DNA of 19,908 nt, from positions 1 to 19,908 of the forward strand of contig JAKBGL010000009.1 of assembly GCA_021833085.1 (NCBI GenBank), in the 5' to 3' direction. The stretch's first letter is position 1. Each line of letters starts with the position of its first letter. The position numbers and the translations under genes are program-made. Origin of the DNA: Actinomycetes bacterium (GTDB taxonomy: Bacteria > Actinomycetota > Acidimicrobiia > Acidimicrobiales > Acidimicrobiaceae). The notes below the pieces were generated by a model. The model was given only the letters and a program-made list of their open reading frames with translations. It had not been told where the DNA came from and did not search any database. Below, in pieces: positions 1 through 9,073 of this stretch.

Positions 1-1524
<1,524 letters not shown>

Positions 1525-1587
1525 GTCCCTCCAACTACAGTTTTTAGCTAAAGAAACAGAGAACTCTTAGGAAGCGGTACGAATAGG

Positions 1588-2508
1588 GTGAGTAGACGCG
1601 GATATGTAATTTTCGTGTTTCTTGGGGTTATTTGGGGATCATCTTTTTTGTTGATTAAAGTAGCGTTAGGCCAGCTCACCCCATTTTCTTTGGTGTTCAT
1701 TCGAGTTATAGTAGCGGCTATCTCTATGGGGTTATTTGCCGCGATGCGAGGCGGACTTTGGCGAATAGTTAGAGGCCTCTCAAAAGTGGAGATGAGTGCG
1801 GTAGTTGGTGGCGCCTTATGCACATATGCGCTGCCATACTTTATGATTACATATGGTGAGAGCCGTATCTCGGCCGCTTTGGCCGGAATGTTAAACTCTA
1901 CAACCCCACTGTTTACTGTTCTTTTAACTCCTCTTTTTATCAGATCTCGTAGTAGTAGTTCTAGAACCTATCTCGGGATAGTGACGGGACTTCTAGGGGT
2001 GGTAGTAGTTCTAGAACCTTGGAGATCTCTAGGCGGCATGACCGCTATCGGATACGACCTTATCGTACTGCTCGCCTCGGCTCTTTACGGTATAGGCATT
2101 ATTCTTCAAAAGAGGTTTCTGCTTCCTTCTGGAATGACTTTGGTCCAGATCGCGGCGTTGCAGCTGGGAATTTCTTCATTTCTTTATCTCATAGTAGCGA
2201 TCTCAGACAGGAGTTTGCTATCAACTTTGCGTATGGATAAAGGCGTGATGTTCTCGATCGTACTTGGTGTGGTAAATACGGCGGTGGCAGGACTACTGTC
2301 CCTATCTCTCACACGCCTAGTAACTCCGGCATTATCTTCTTCCGTGACGTACTTGATCGCCATTGTTGCGGTGGCGGCTGGTTTTATATTTCTAGCCGAA
2401 CCCATATCTTTCACCTTTTTAGCGGGTTCAGTCGTGACTTTTCTTGGTCTTTATGTACTGAACTTTTCTACCAAGGCGACGACGAGCTCCAATTTAACCG
2501 ATCAGTGA
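1588..2508 (+). CDS. EamA/DMT-family membrane transporter
   Basis: A 306-residue, strongly hydrophobic protein with about ten membrane segments arranged as two EamA repeats. The first repeat opens with FLGVIWGSSFLLIKVALG, typical of the drug/metabolite transporter superfamily; a glycine- and hydrophobic-rich second repeat ends with FLAGSVVTFLGLYVLNFS. Family members export amino acids or other metabolites, but the substrate cannot be read from sequence. It starts with GTG at 1588, with AGGAAG somewhat far upstream (about 13 bases) and AATAGG directly before it. It lies 63 bases after serC in the same direction, so export of an amino acid is possible but only inferred. Its 3' end overlaps the convergent leuD by 15 bases. 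Confidence 0.85.
   Translation: MSRRGYVIFVFLGVIWGSSFLLIKVALGQLTPFSLVFIRVIVAAISMGLFAAMRGGLWRIVRGLSKVEMSAVVGGALCTYALPYFMITYGESRISAALAGMLNSTTPLFTVLLTPLFIRSRSSSSRTYLGIVTGLLGVVVVLEPWRSLGGMTAIGYDLIVLLASALYGIGIILQKRFLLPSGMTLVQIAALQLGISSFLYLIVAISDRSLLSTLRMDKGVMFSIVLGVVNTAVAGLLSLSLTRLVTPALSSSVTYLIAIVAVAAGFIFLAEPISFTFLAGSVVTFLGLYVLNFSTKATTSSNLTDQ
1952..2019 (+). repeat. 18-base direct repeat inside the EamA transporter gene
   Basis: The sequence GTAGTAGTTCTAGAACCT occurs exactly twice, at 1952-1969 and 2002-2019. The copies are 50 bases apart and so are read in different frames. Each copy contains the short palindrome GTTCTAGAAC. No function is known. Confidence 0.7.
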
Positions 2509-3090
2509 GGGGAAGTACGAGGGCCTGTTCTCTTCGAATGTCTCGATCTCAAGCCCATGTAACATAGTAATTCCGATATCGTCCAATCCGTTGAGATAGC
2601 GATACTGAGTGAAGTCGTCTAATTCAAAGTCGGCTTCTACCTGAGCCTTTAGACACAGTATTTTCTTGGTTTCGATGTCGATCGTGATCTGAGTTTTGGG
2701 ATCTTCTTCAATAGCCCGGAAGAGTTTTTCTGAGTTTTCCTCACTTACAACGACCGGCACTAATCCAACCTTCGTACAATTATTCCTAAATATGTCGCCA
2801 AAACGTTGAGAGACAATGGCTTTAAAGCCGTAGTCTTGTAGGGACCATACAGCGTGTTCGCGAGAGGATCCTACGCCAAAGTTTGGGCCAGCTAGTAGAA
2901 TTTCTGCGCCCTTGAATCGTGGATCGTTAAGTACGAAATCAGGATCCTCTCGCCATTCACCAAAGAGTCCAGCTCCAAAGCCGGTGCGTTCAACTCGCTT
3001 TAGCCAATCACTCGGGATTATTTGATCGGTGTCGACGTCCGATCTTCGAAGCGGCATAGCGTGTGAGAGTATTGTCTTGACAGGTTCCAC
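2494..3090 (-). CDS. leuD: 3-isopropylmalate dehydratase, small subunit
   Basis: Small (swivel-domain) subunit of isopropylmalate isomerase, which with LeuC converts 2-isopropylmalate to 3-isopropylmalate in leucine synthesis; the same enzyme can isomerise citramalate. At 198 residues it has normal bacterial LeuD length. Diagnostic stretches are the N-terminal PLRRSDVDTDQIIPSDWLKR, GPNFGVGSSREHAVWSL (substrate-binding loop) and FGDIFRNNCTKVGLVPV. The ATG at 3090 lies 14 bases after the leuC stop, with a GAAAGGA-type ribosome site in the gap, so leuC and leuD form an operon. The 3' end overlaps the convergent transporter gene. Confidence 0.97.
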   Translation of the reverse strand: MEPVKTILSHAMPLRRSDVDTDQIIPSDWLKRVERTGFGAGLFGEWREDPDFVLNDPRFKGAEILLAGPNFGVGSSREHAVWSLQDYGFKAIVSQRFGDIFRNNCTKVGLVPVVVSEENSEKLFRAIEEDPKTQITIDIETKKILCLKAQVEADFELDDFTQYRYLNGLDDIGITMLHGLEIETFEENRPSYFPSLIG

Positions 3091-3104
3091 GAAATGAATC
3101 CTTT

Positions 3105-4502
3105 CTAAAGTTCGCTCGGACTGGCGAAAGTACCTTTAACTGCGGTCGCCGCAGCGACGGCGGGTGACACTAGGTGGGTTCGCCCCCCCTTGCCTTGACG
3201 GCCTTCGAAGTTTCTATTGGAAGTCGATGCCGAACGTTCACCAGGTCGCAGTTGATCTGGGTTCATACCGAGGCACATGGAGCAACCTGGTTCTCGCCAT
3301 TCGAAGCCCGCTGATTCAAAGATTTTGTGAAGACCCTCCTCTTCAGCTTGTTCCTTTACTCTTCTAGATCCAGGAACGATCAGTCCTCTAACTGATGCGG
3401 CTACCTTTTTACCGTCGACGATTGCTGCGACAACTCGGAGGTCTTCTATTCGTGAGTTGGTGCATGACCCAATAAATACCGTATCGACGGGGATTGCCCT
3501 AATCTTAGTTTTTGGAGTAAGACCCATATAGGTCAGTGCGCGCCGAGCGTTCTCTCTGGCATCCTCATCTGAGAAGCTGTCTGGGTCCGGGATTTCGCCA
3601 TCGATGGGCAAAACTTGAGAAGGATTTGTTCCCCAGGACACATAAGGTGTAAGTGTAGAGGCGTCGATGGTTACCTCCTTGTCAAAGACGGCGTCGTCGT
3701 CGCTAGAAAGAGTGGACCACCACTTTAGAGCTTTCTCCCAGTTAATACCCTTAGGTGCATACGGTCTGCCTTCAATGTAGGAGGACGTTGTCTCATCTGG
3801 AGCGATGAGTCCGGCACGGGCGCCAGCTTCGATCGTCATGTTGCAGACGGTCATCCTACCTTCCATTGACAGAGACTTTATAGCTTCTCCGCGATACTCG
3901 ACGATGTATCCGATTCCACCACCTGTACCGATCTCTCCGATGATGGCCAGGATAAGATCTTTAGCGGTTACACCTATAGGGAGTTGCCCAACCACATTAA
4001 TCGCCATTTGCTTGGGTTGTTTCTGAGGCAGGGTTTGTGTGGCTAAGACGTGTTCAACCTCTGACGTCCCTATTCCAAAGGCTAACGCTCCAAAGGCGCC
4101 GTGTGTTGCTGTGTGAGAGTCTCCGCATACGACTGTCATTCCGGGTAGAGTAAGACCTTGTTCCGGTCCGATCACGTGCACGATACCTTGATTAGGTGAC
4201 CCCATTGGAAATAGGGTTATACCAAATTCAGAACAGTTTTTATTTAAGGTCTCAAGTTGTTTGGCTGAGATGGGGTCTGCGACGGGTGCGAAGATATTTT
4301 TTGTTGGTACGTTATGGTCTGCAGTCGCAACACTGAGGTCGGGCCGCCTTACCGACCTTCCTGCTAGTCGCAGACCATCAAACGCCTGTGGGGACGTTAC
4401 TTCGTGAAGGAGGTGTAGGTCTATGTATAGGAGATCTGGCTCACCATCACTTGCTCTCACTACGTGAGCGTCCCATACTTTTTGCGCTAAAGTTCTCCCC
4501 AC
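3105..4502 (-). CDS. leuC: 3-isopropylmalate dehydratase, large subunit
   Basis: Large aconitase-family subunit carrying the [4Fe-4S] cluster; works with LeuD. The protein has 465 residues. The three cluster cysteines are visible: C347 in [13 protein letters not shown], and C407 and C410 in [38 protein letters not shown] (seen in two adjoining parts near residues 128-151) is also diagnostic. The start is GTG at 4502 with AAAGGAG about 12 bases upstream. The 165-base leader before it holds a 7-base inverted repeat bracketing this ribosome site. In this genome the leuCD pair is separated from leuB, and no leuA is in the window. It would also serve the citramalate route together with cimA. Confidence 0.97.
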   Translation of the reverse strand: MGRTLAQKVWDAHVVRASDGEPDLLYIDLHLLHEVTSPQAFDGLRLAGRSVRRPDLSVATADHNVPTKNIFAPVADPISAKQLETLNKNCSEFGITLFPMGSPNQGIVHVIGPEQGLTLPGMTVVCGDSHTATHGAFGALAFGIGTSEVEHVLATQTLPQKQPKQMAINVVGQLPIGVTAKDLILAIIGEIGTGGGIGYIVEYRGEAIKSLSMEGRMTVCNMTIEAGARAGLIAPDETTSSYIEGRPYAPKGINWEKALKWWSTLSSDDDAVFDKEVTIDASTLTPYVSWGTNPSQVLPIDGEIPDPDSFSDEDARENARRALTYMGLTPKTKIRAIPVDTVFIGSCTNSRIEDLRVVAAIVDGKKVAASVRGLIVPGSRRVKEQAEEEGLHKIFESAGFEWREPGCSMCLGMNPDQLRPGERSASTSNRNFEGRQGKGGRTHLVSPAVAAATAVKGTFASPSEL

Positions 4503-4508
4503 CTCTGC

Positions 4509-4540
4509 TAACTACTCCTTTTGTTGTGTCAATGTAGTTA
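4509..4540 (-). promoter_or_regulatory. Inverted repeat around the leuC ribosome binding site
   Basis: On the minus strand TAACTAC (4540-4534) and GTAGTTA (4515-4509) are perfect complements separated by 18 bases. The AAAGGAG expected to start leuC translation lies in the loop and touches the 3' arm. Folding could therefore limit ribosome access. It might be chance; no matching terminator is visible. Confidence 0.3.
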
Positions 4541-4600
4541 CATTTGGATCCAGAATATACTGTCATCGACGTCCACCAGGTAGCGAACCTTCCTTGGCAT
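4538..4600 (-). CDS. Possible 20-residue upstream ORF in the leuC leader
   Basis: An ATG at 4600 opens a frame for MPRKVRYLVDVDDSIFWIQM, ending in a TAA that forms part of the 5' arm of the inverted repeat before leuC. Six of the 20 residues are Leu, Ile or Val, which is suggestive but not striking. No good ribosome site precedes the ATG, and a possible -10 (TATATT, 4559-4554) lies inside the frame, which would exclude it from the transcript. Low confidence. Confidence 0.15.
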   Translation of the reverse strand: MPRKVRYLVDVDDSIFWIQM

Positions 4601-4667
4601 GTTCTAGGTTGTCGTGTCTAGTGCATTCAAGAACCATTTAGCAGGGGTGTATTGATTGAGTGCATCG

Positions 4668-5141
4668 CTAGTCGCCAATTTTTACAACCTCGACCCTAAG
4701 GAATCCGCCAGGCGCCTCGTAGTCCACAAAGTCTCCAGAAGAAGCGCCGTTGAGTGACTGTCCTAGGGGTGATGTCGGAGATATAATATCAACGCCTTCG
4801 ATTTTCTCCTCAATGGAGCCGAAGAAAAACCTGTAGGTCTCATCCTCATTTTCATATCTGATGTGAACTATTACCCCAGGTACGACCTTTGAAGAAAGAC
4901 TAGGATCTGAATCTACGACCGTTGCATTGGCGAGGAGAGCTTGAATTTGACGTATCCTTGCCTCCATCTTTCCTTGAGTATCTTTGGCGGCGTGGTAGTC
5001 TCCGTTTTCTTTGAGATCTCCAAGGGCTCTCGCAGCTTCGATGACGTTTGCAATCTCAATTCGCCCCCTAGTTGTAAGGTCATCAAGCTCGGCCTGGAGC
5101 CGATCGTATGCATGTCTAGTAAGTACAGTCTCGCTCATCAC
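4668..5141 (-). CDS. greA: Transcription elongation factor GreA
   Basis: Rescues backtracked RNA polymerase by stimulating transcript cleavage in the secondary channel. At 157 residues it has the family's usual length: an N-terminal coiled-coil hairpin (about 1-75) with the tip sequence GDLKENGDYHAAKD carrying the catalytic acidic residues D42 and E45, then the C-terminal FKBP-like domain with ISPTSPLGQSLNGASSGD. The first codon is GTG at 5141, followed after one codon by ATG at 5138; GGAG lies 8 and 11 bases upstream respectively, so either could be used. It is encoded divergently from leuB and ahead of leuC on the same strand, 165 bases away. Confidence 0.96.
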   Translation of the reverse strand: MMSETVLTRHAYDRLQAELDDLTTRGRIEIANVIEAARALGDLKENGDYHAAKDTQGKMEARIRQIQALLANATVVDSDPSLSSKVVPGVIVHIRYENEDETYRFFFGSIEEKIEGVDIISPTSPLGQSLNGASSGDFVDYEAPGGFLRVEVVKIGD

Positions 5142-5222
5142 TCTTTAAACTCCGATTTTACGTCAAACTTTGAGTAGTTTGGGAAATGGTGCTCCCAGCG
5201 CACGCTCTTCAAGTTTACCTTA

Positions 5223-5250
5223 TTGCGAATAAGTTCACGAATTTTATCTT
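5223..5250 (+). promoter_or_regulatory. Candidate promoter for the leuB operon leader
   Basis: TTGCGA (5223-5228) and TATCTT (5245-5250) are separated by 16 bases, in the only long gap upstream of leuB. A start near 5257 would give a leader of about 210 bases, long enough for the peptide and attenuator described below. TTCACT/TGTAGC at 5294-5322 is an alternative that would start almost at the leader ATG. Neither is a strong match. Confidence 0.28.
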
Positions 5251-5326
5251 ACTACCCACTATTTTGTATCCAATCTTCGGAAATACGAACACATTCACTT
5301 GTAGTTTGGGCTAAAGTGTAGCTTTT

Positions 5327-5374
5327 ATGGAGCTAATTGGCACTTTTATGGTATTAGTAGTAGAGATTATTTGA
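5327..5374 (+). CDS. Branched-chain amino acid leader peptide (attenuator peptide)
   Basis: The frame encodes MELIGTFMVLVVEII and then TGA: 8 of 15 residues are Leu, Ile or Val, including the run VLVV and a final Ile-Ile. The two leucines use CTA and TTA. A second in-frame ATG at 5348 would give the shorter MVLVVEII. The stop codon ends three bases before a hairpin, and an intrinsic terminator follows 24 bases after the stop, 44 bases before leuB. This is the arrangement of leader peptides that sense charged tRNA in ilv/leu attenuation. The ribosome site is weak (AAAGTG upstream; CTTTT directly before each ATG). It is too short for ordinary gene finders. The role is inferred from composition plus position. 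Confidence 0.72.
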   Translation: MELIGTFMVLVVEII

Positions 5375-5376
5375 AC

Positions 5377-5396
5377 GCTCACGCATATGTGTGAGC
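5377..5396 (+). promoter_or_regulatory. Leader hairpin between leader peptide and terminator
   Basis: GCTCACGCATATGTGTGAGC is a near-perfect 20-base palindrome (one G-U pair), able to form a short stem with a CATATG loop. It starts two bases after the leader peptide stop codon, where a terminating ribosome would cover its 5' arm. The 5' arm bases CTCACGCA (5378-5385) can also pair with TGTGTGGG (5409-5416), which includes part of the terminator stem. It could therefore belong to an alternative antiterminator fold. Confidence 0.5.
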
Positions 5397-5397
5397 T

Positions 5398-5426
5398 AAA
5401 CCGACCACTGTGTGGGCGGTTTTTTT
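5398..5426 (+). terminator. Intrinsic terminator acting as attenuator before leuB
   Basis: ACCGACCAC (5400-5408) pairs with GTGGGCGGT (5412-5420) with one A-G mismatch and a three-base loop; flanking AAs extend the stem and a run of seven T follows (5420-5426). It lies in the leuB direction upstream of leuB, where no plus-strand gene needs ending (greA runs the other way). It is best read as a regulatory terminator responding to translation of the leader peptide. Confidence 0.78.
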
Positions 5427-5470
5427 AGTTTTGCTATAGAAATAGTAGTATGAGCGGACGAGGAGGGTAA

Positions 5471-6484
5471 GTGGCCCATTCGATAGCCGTAATTGGTGGA
5501 GATGGAATCGGTTCTGAGGTACTAGCAGAGGCTCTTAAGGTTGTTGGCGCTACTGGCGTTAGGTTAGATACGAAGAGCTTTGAGCTTGGTGCAAAACACT
5601 ACCTTTCAACGGGAGAGGTGTTAGACGACTCTACGTTGACGGAGCTAAGAGACTTTGACGCGATTCTCTTAGGCGCTGTTGGTCCTGCTATTGGATCTAC
5701 GGAGATTCCTCCTGGAACATTAGAGAGAGGTCTTCTATTAAAACTCAGGTTCGCACTCGATCTGTACATCAATCAACGGCCCTTTAGATCACCCGATACG
5801 AGTCCGACTTACGTAGGTAAGCACGTCGATATGGTTGTAATTCGTGAAAATACTGAGGGCACATATGCAGGTGAGGGGGGTTTTCTTCGAAAGGGAACTC
5901 CACATGAGATTGCTACCCAAGGTTCGGTAAACACCAGGTTCGGCGTTGAAAGAGCGATCAGGTATGCGTTTTCGTTAGCTATGAGCAGGCCCCGACGGCA
6001 TCTTACCTTGGTTCATAAAACTAACGTGCTCACATTTGCTGGAGACCTCTGGCAGCGTACCCTTCACGAGGTCGCAATGGAGTTTCCGGAAGTTACAGTC
6101 GCATATAACCACGTAGACGCGGCTTGTATCTACATGGTGGAAGCACCTGAACGTTATGACGTCATTGTTACGGACAATCTCTTTGGCGACATCCTCACCG
6201 ATCTTGCAGGAGCGATCTCTGGAGGGATAGGTCTTGCAGCATCTGGAAACTTGAATCCCGAGAGAACGTCTCCTTCGCTGTTTGAACCCGTTCATGGCGC
6301 AGCTCATGACATTGTAGGAACGGGGAGGGCCAACCCCACAGCCGCTATTCGTTCAGCGGCGATGATGCTTGAGTTCTTAGGGGAAAAAGACGCTGCTCTA
6401 AAGATCTTCAACGCCCTCGAGAGTGTTCCGGAGCCTGGTCTAAAGACCGATGAAGTAGGTACTTACTATGCAGAAAGGATATAA
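5471..6484 (+). CDS. leuB: 3-isopropylmalate dehydrogenase
   Basis: Oxidises and decarboxylates 3-isopropylmalate with NAD in leucine synthesis; the same enzyme class handles 3-methylmalate in the citramalate route to isoleucine. The 337-residue protein has the isocitrate/isopropylmalate dehydrogenase fold: GGDGIGSEV at the N-terminus, [36 protein letters not shown], the metal-binding [15 protein letters not shown] and the NAD-site [18 protein letters not shown]. It is close to the usual actinobacterial length. The GTG at 5471 follows GAGGAGGG, a strong ribosome site. It is first in the leuB-ilvE-cimA operon and sits directly behind the leader peptide and attenuator. Confidence 0.96.
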   Translation: MAHSIAVIGGDGIGSEVLAEALKVVGATGVRLDTKSFELGAKHYLSTGEVLDDSTLTELRDFDAILLGAVGPAIGSTEIPPGTLERGLLLKLRFALDLYINQRPFRSPDTSPTYVGKHVDMVVIRENTEGTYAGEGGFLRKGTPHEIATQGSVNTRFGVERAIRYAFSLAMSRPRRHLTLVHKTNVLTFAGDLWQRTLHEVAMEFPEVTVAYNHVDAACIYMVEAPERYDVIVTDNLFGDILTDLAGAISGGIGLAASGNLNPERTSPSLFEPVHGAAHDIVGTGRANPTAAIRSAAMMLEFLGEKDAALKIFNALESVPEPGLKTDEVGTYYAERI

Positions 6485-6487
6485 CAA

Positions 6488-7411
6488 ATGCCCATAGTTG
6501 AAAGTGAAAAGATCTGGATGGATGGTTCGTTGGTTGATTGGAAGGACGCCAACATACACGTTTTATCTCATGGACTCCATTATGGATCTGGTGTTTTCGA
6601 GGGAGTGCGAGCCTATGCGACTGATAACGGGCCAGCAATATTCCGGCTCAAGGATCATGTCGATCGTTTCTTTAACTCTGCCAAGATGCTCTTGATGGAG
6701 ATTCCATTCTCTAACGAACAGATCTTTGATGCTATCAAAGAGACTGTCAGAGTGAACCACCTCGATTCTTGCTACATTCGTCCGATTGCCTTTTTAGGCT
6801 ACGGTGAGATGGGGCTAAACCCACTGATGTGCAAGACATCGGTTTCGATAGCAGTTTGGCCCTGGGGGACCTATCTAGGTGAAGAGGGTCTGCAAAACGG
6901 AATTCGCACGAAAGTGTCTTCTTGGCAGCGGCACGATCCCAACTCGGTTCCTCCTGCGATAAAGTGCACCGGTATGTACGTAAACTCCTCCTTGGCTAAG
7001 GTGGAGGCCATCAAAAGTGGTTACGATGAGTGTATCCTTTTGAACCCTCAGGGAGAAGTTTCCGAGTGTACTGGTGAAAATATCTTCGTTGTAAAAGGAA
7101 AAACACTAATGACTCCGCCGATCTCCTCGGGTGCTTTGGACGGGATAACTAGAGACTCGATTATGAAGGTCGCATCAGATCTTGGATTCGAAGTAAAAGA
7201 GCAGACGCTTCTTCGGTCAGATCTCTACGTGGCTGATGAAGCATTTTTAACTGGCACGGCGGCAGAGGTTGTGCCGATCGCTTCAGTCGACGACCGTGTT
7301 GTTGGTACTGGTAAGCCTGGAGATATGACAAAACAGCTCCAAGGCGCGTTCTTTTCGATAGTTCGTGGAGAAGATAAGAGATACGGAGAATGGCTGGAGC
7401 ATGTCCTTTGA
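6488..7411 (+). CDS. ilvE: Branched-chain amino acid aminotransferase
   Basis: Fold-type IV PLP enzyme that carries out the last step of leucine, isoleucine and valine synthesis with glutamate as donor. The protein has 307 residues. HVLSHGLHYGSGVFEGVRAY is the class IV N-terminal signature; the catalytic lysine is K159 in AIKCTGMYVNSSLAKVEA. GEVSECTGENIFVV and the C-terminal LTGTAAEVVPI complete the active site. D-amino-acid transaminase is unlikely given this context. The ATG lies three bases after the leuB stop with AAAGGA upstream, so the genes are tightly coupled; the 3' end overlaps cimA by 11 bases. Confidence 0.95.
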   Translation: MPIVESEKIWMDGSLVDWKDANIHVLSHGLHYGSGVFEGVRAYATDNGPAIFRLKDHVDRFFNSAKMLLMEIPFSNEQIFDAIKETVRVNHLDSCYIRPIAFLGYGEMGLNPLMCKTSVSIAVWPWGTYLGEEGLQNGIRTKVSSWQRHDPNSVPPAIKCTGMYVNSSLAKVEAIKSGYDECILLNPQGEVSECTGENIFVVKGKTLMTPPISSGALDGITRDSIMKVASDLGFEVKEQTLLRSDLYVADEAFLTGTAAEVVPIASVDDRVVGTGKPGDMTKQLQGAFFSIVRGEDKRYGEWLEHVL

Positions 7412-9008
7412 TCATGTAAGTGGACTTCCAGCATATGTAGATGTATACGATACGACGCTAAGGGACGGTGCACAACAAGAAGGCATCTCCCTTACCGTCG
7501 AGGATAAACTACGTGTTGCTAGACAGTTGGACTCCATGGGTTTTCGTTTTATTGAGGGTGGCTGGCCTGGTGCTAATCCAAAAGATGCAGAGTTTTTTCG
7601 ACGGGCGCCAGCCGAATTGAAGCTGGAGAATGCGACTTTAGTAGCCTTTGGTTCTACTCGTCGTGCGGGTGCCAAGACGGAGTCGGATCCCACGCTGAGA
7701 GCCCTACTTGAAGCTTCGACTGGCTCTGTATGTCTGGTGGCAAAGGCATGGGACTATCACGTTACTGATGCCTTGAGAACTACGTTGGACGAGGGCGTCA
7801 AGATGGCGTTCGATTCGGTTAGCTTTCTGGTAAGGGAGGGGCTGCAGGTGTTTTTTGACGCCGAGCACTTCTTCGACGGCTATAAACGTAACCCAATGTA
7901 CTCTTTAGCAGTTCTCGATGCCGCCGAGCAGGCTGGAGCCCGTACCATTGTTTTATGCGATACCAATGGAGGTGCACTTCCATACGAGGTCGAAGAGATA
8001 GTCTCCAACGTAAAGGAAGTTTGTTCAACTCAGGTTGGGGTTCATTTCCATAACGACTCGGGATGTGCCGTAGCAAACTCCCTTACAGCCGTTAGATCTG
8101 GTGCGACTCATGTTCAGGGTTGCATCAACGGTTACGGAGAACGAACCGGGAATGCGAATCTATCAACGGTGGTTCCAGATCTGACATTAAAGATGGGCAT
8201 AGAGACCGTTCCACGTGAAAAGATCCAACTTATCTCTTCGATATCTCGTCACGTTGCGGAGATTGTAAACCTCCCCCTATCTTCGCAGTCTCCATACGTA
8301 GGATCCTCTGCATTTACCCATAAGGCGGGTCTACATGTAAGTGCGATAGCACGTAGGCCAGACGCATACGAACATGTGGATCCAGAGACAGTTGGAAATG
8401 GAACTCGCTTTGTCGTGTCGGAGATGGCAGGACGCCAGAGCCTACTGTTGAAAGCGAACGAGTTAGGGGTCGAAATTAGAGAAGACTCCTTATCCCAAGT
8501 GTTGGAGAGACTTAAAGAACTTGAACACAAAGGGTACCATTTTGAGGTTGCTGATGGGTCTTTAGAGTTGCTTCTTCGTAGAAGCGAGGGCTGGAGACAG
8601 GAGTTTTTTACTCTCGAGTCCTTCAAAGTGCTGACTGAGTACAAAGAAGGAGGAGAGTCCGTAACCGAGGCGACAGTCAAGTTGATTATAGACCAAGCTA
8701 GAGTCATAGAGACTGCAGAGGGGAACGGTCCGGTCTCAGCTCTTGATGCAGCGTTACGGAAAGCTCTCCGTCCGCACTTTAACTCATTAGATGGACTTCA
8801 CTTAACAGACTTCAAGGTAAGAGTATTGGACTCGAACAAGGCGACCGACGCTACTGTAAGGGTGTTGATCGATTCTGCTAACGGAGATGATTCTTGGTCG
8901 ACTATCGGCGTCTCTTCTAACGTAATTGAGGCATCATGGCACGCTCTAGTTGATTCGTTGGTCGTAGGACTCCTAAGAGCGGCTTTGGGTAGCGTCAGAG
9001 GGGGGTAA
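7401..9008 (+). CDS. cimA: (R)-citramalate synthase
   Basis: Condenses pyruvate and acetyl-CoA to citramalate, giving 2-oxobutanoate (via LeuCD and LeuB) for isoleucine without threonine deaminase. From ATG at 7401 the protein has 535 residues. The TIM-barrel part has YDTTLRDGAQQEGISLTVED, the citramalate-type RFIEGGWPGANPKD, the metal ligands HFH (H215, H217) and NGYGERTGNANLS. The C-terminal third (about 400-530) is the LeuA-type allosteric domain, expected to bind isoleucine. GGWPGANPKD and the long spacer match the CimA/LeuA2 subfamily rather than classical LeuA; substrate choice is inferred from this. The frame is open further upstream (ATG at 7365), but that would lie deep inside ilvE; GGAGAA ten bases before 7401 supports the later start. 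Confidence 0.9.
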   Translation: MSFDHVSGLPAYVDVYDTTLRDGAQQEGISLTVEDKLRVARQLDSMGFRFIEGGWPGANPKDAEFFRRAPAELKLENATLVAFGSTRRAGAKTESDPTLRALLEASTGSVCLVAKAWDYHVTDALRTTLDEGVKMAFDSVSFLVREGLQVFFDAEHFFDGYKRNPMYSLAVLDAAEQAGARTIVLCDTNGGALPYEVEEIVSNVKEVCSTQVGVHFHNDSGCAVANSLTAVRSGATHVQGCINGYGERTGNANLSTVVPDLTLKMGIETVPREKIQLISSISRHVAEIVNLPLSSQSPYVGSSAFTHKAGLHVSAIARRPDAYEHVDPETVGNGTRFVVSEMAGRQSLLLKANELGVEIREDSLSQVLERLKELEHKGYHFEVADGSLELLLRRSEGWRQEFFTLESFKVLTEYKEGGESVTEATVKLIIDQARVIETAEGNGPVSALDAALRKALRPHFNSLDGLHLTDFKVRVLDSNKATDATVRVLIDSANGDDSWSTIGVSSNVIEASWHALVDSLVVGLLRAALGSVRGG

Positions 9009-9073
9009 ACTTCCAACTGAGTCGAGATTAGAGGTAAAAGTTTGAGGCTCGTTAGAAATGGATCGGAGGAAAC

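Noticed and set aside
4554..4559. TATATT on the minus strand as a confident leuC promoter
   Set aside because: No acceptable -35 element lies 16 to 18 bases upstream; it remains only a possibility.
5450..5470. Tiny frame ATG AGC GGA CGA GGA GGG TAA just before leuB
   Set aside because: Its six codons are simply the leuB ribosome site read as protein; no start signal of its own.
7365..7400. Earlier ATG for cimA at 7365
   Set aside because: It would place 12 extra codons inside ilvE ahead of a start that already fits family length and has GGAGAA at proper spacing.
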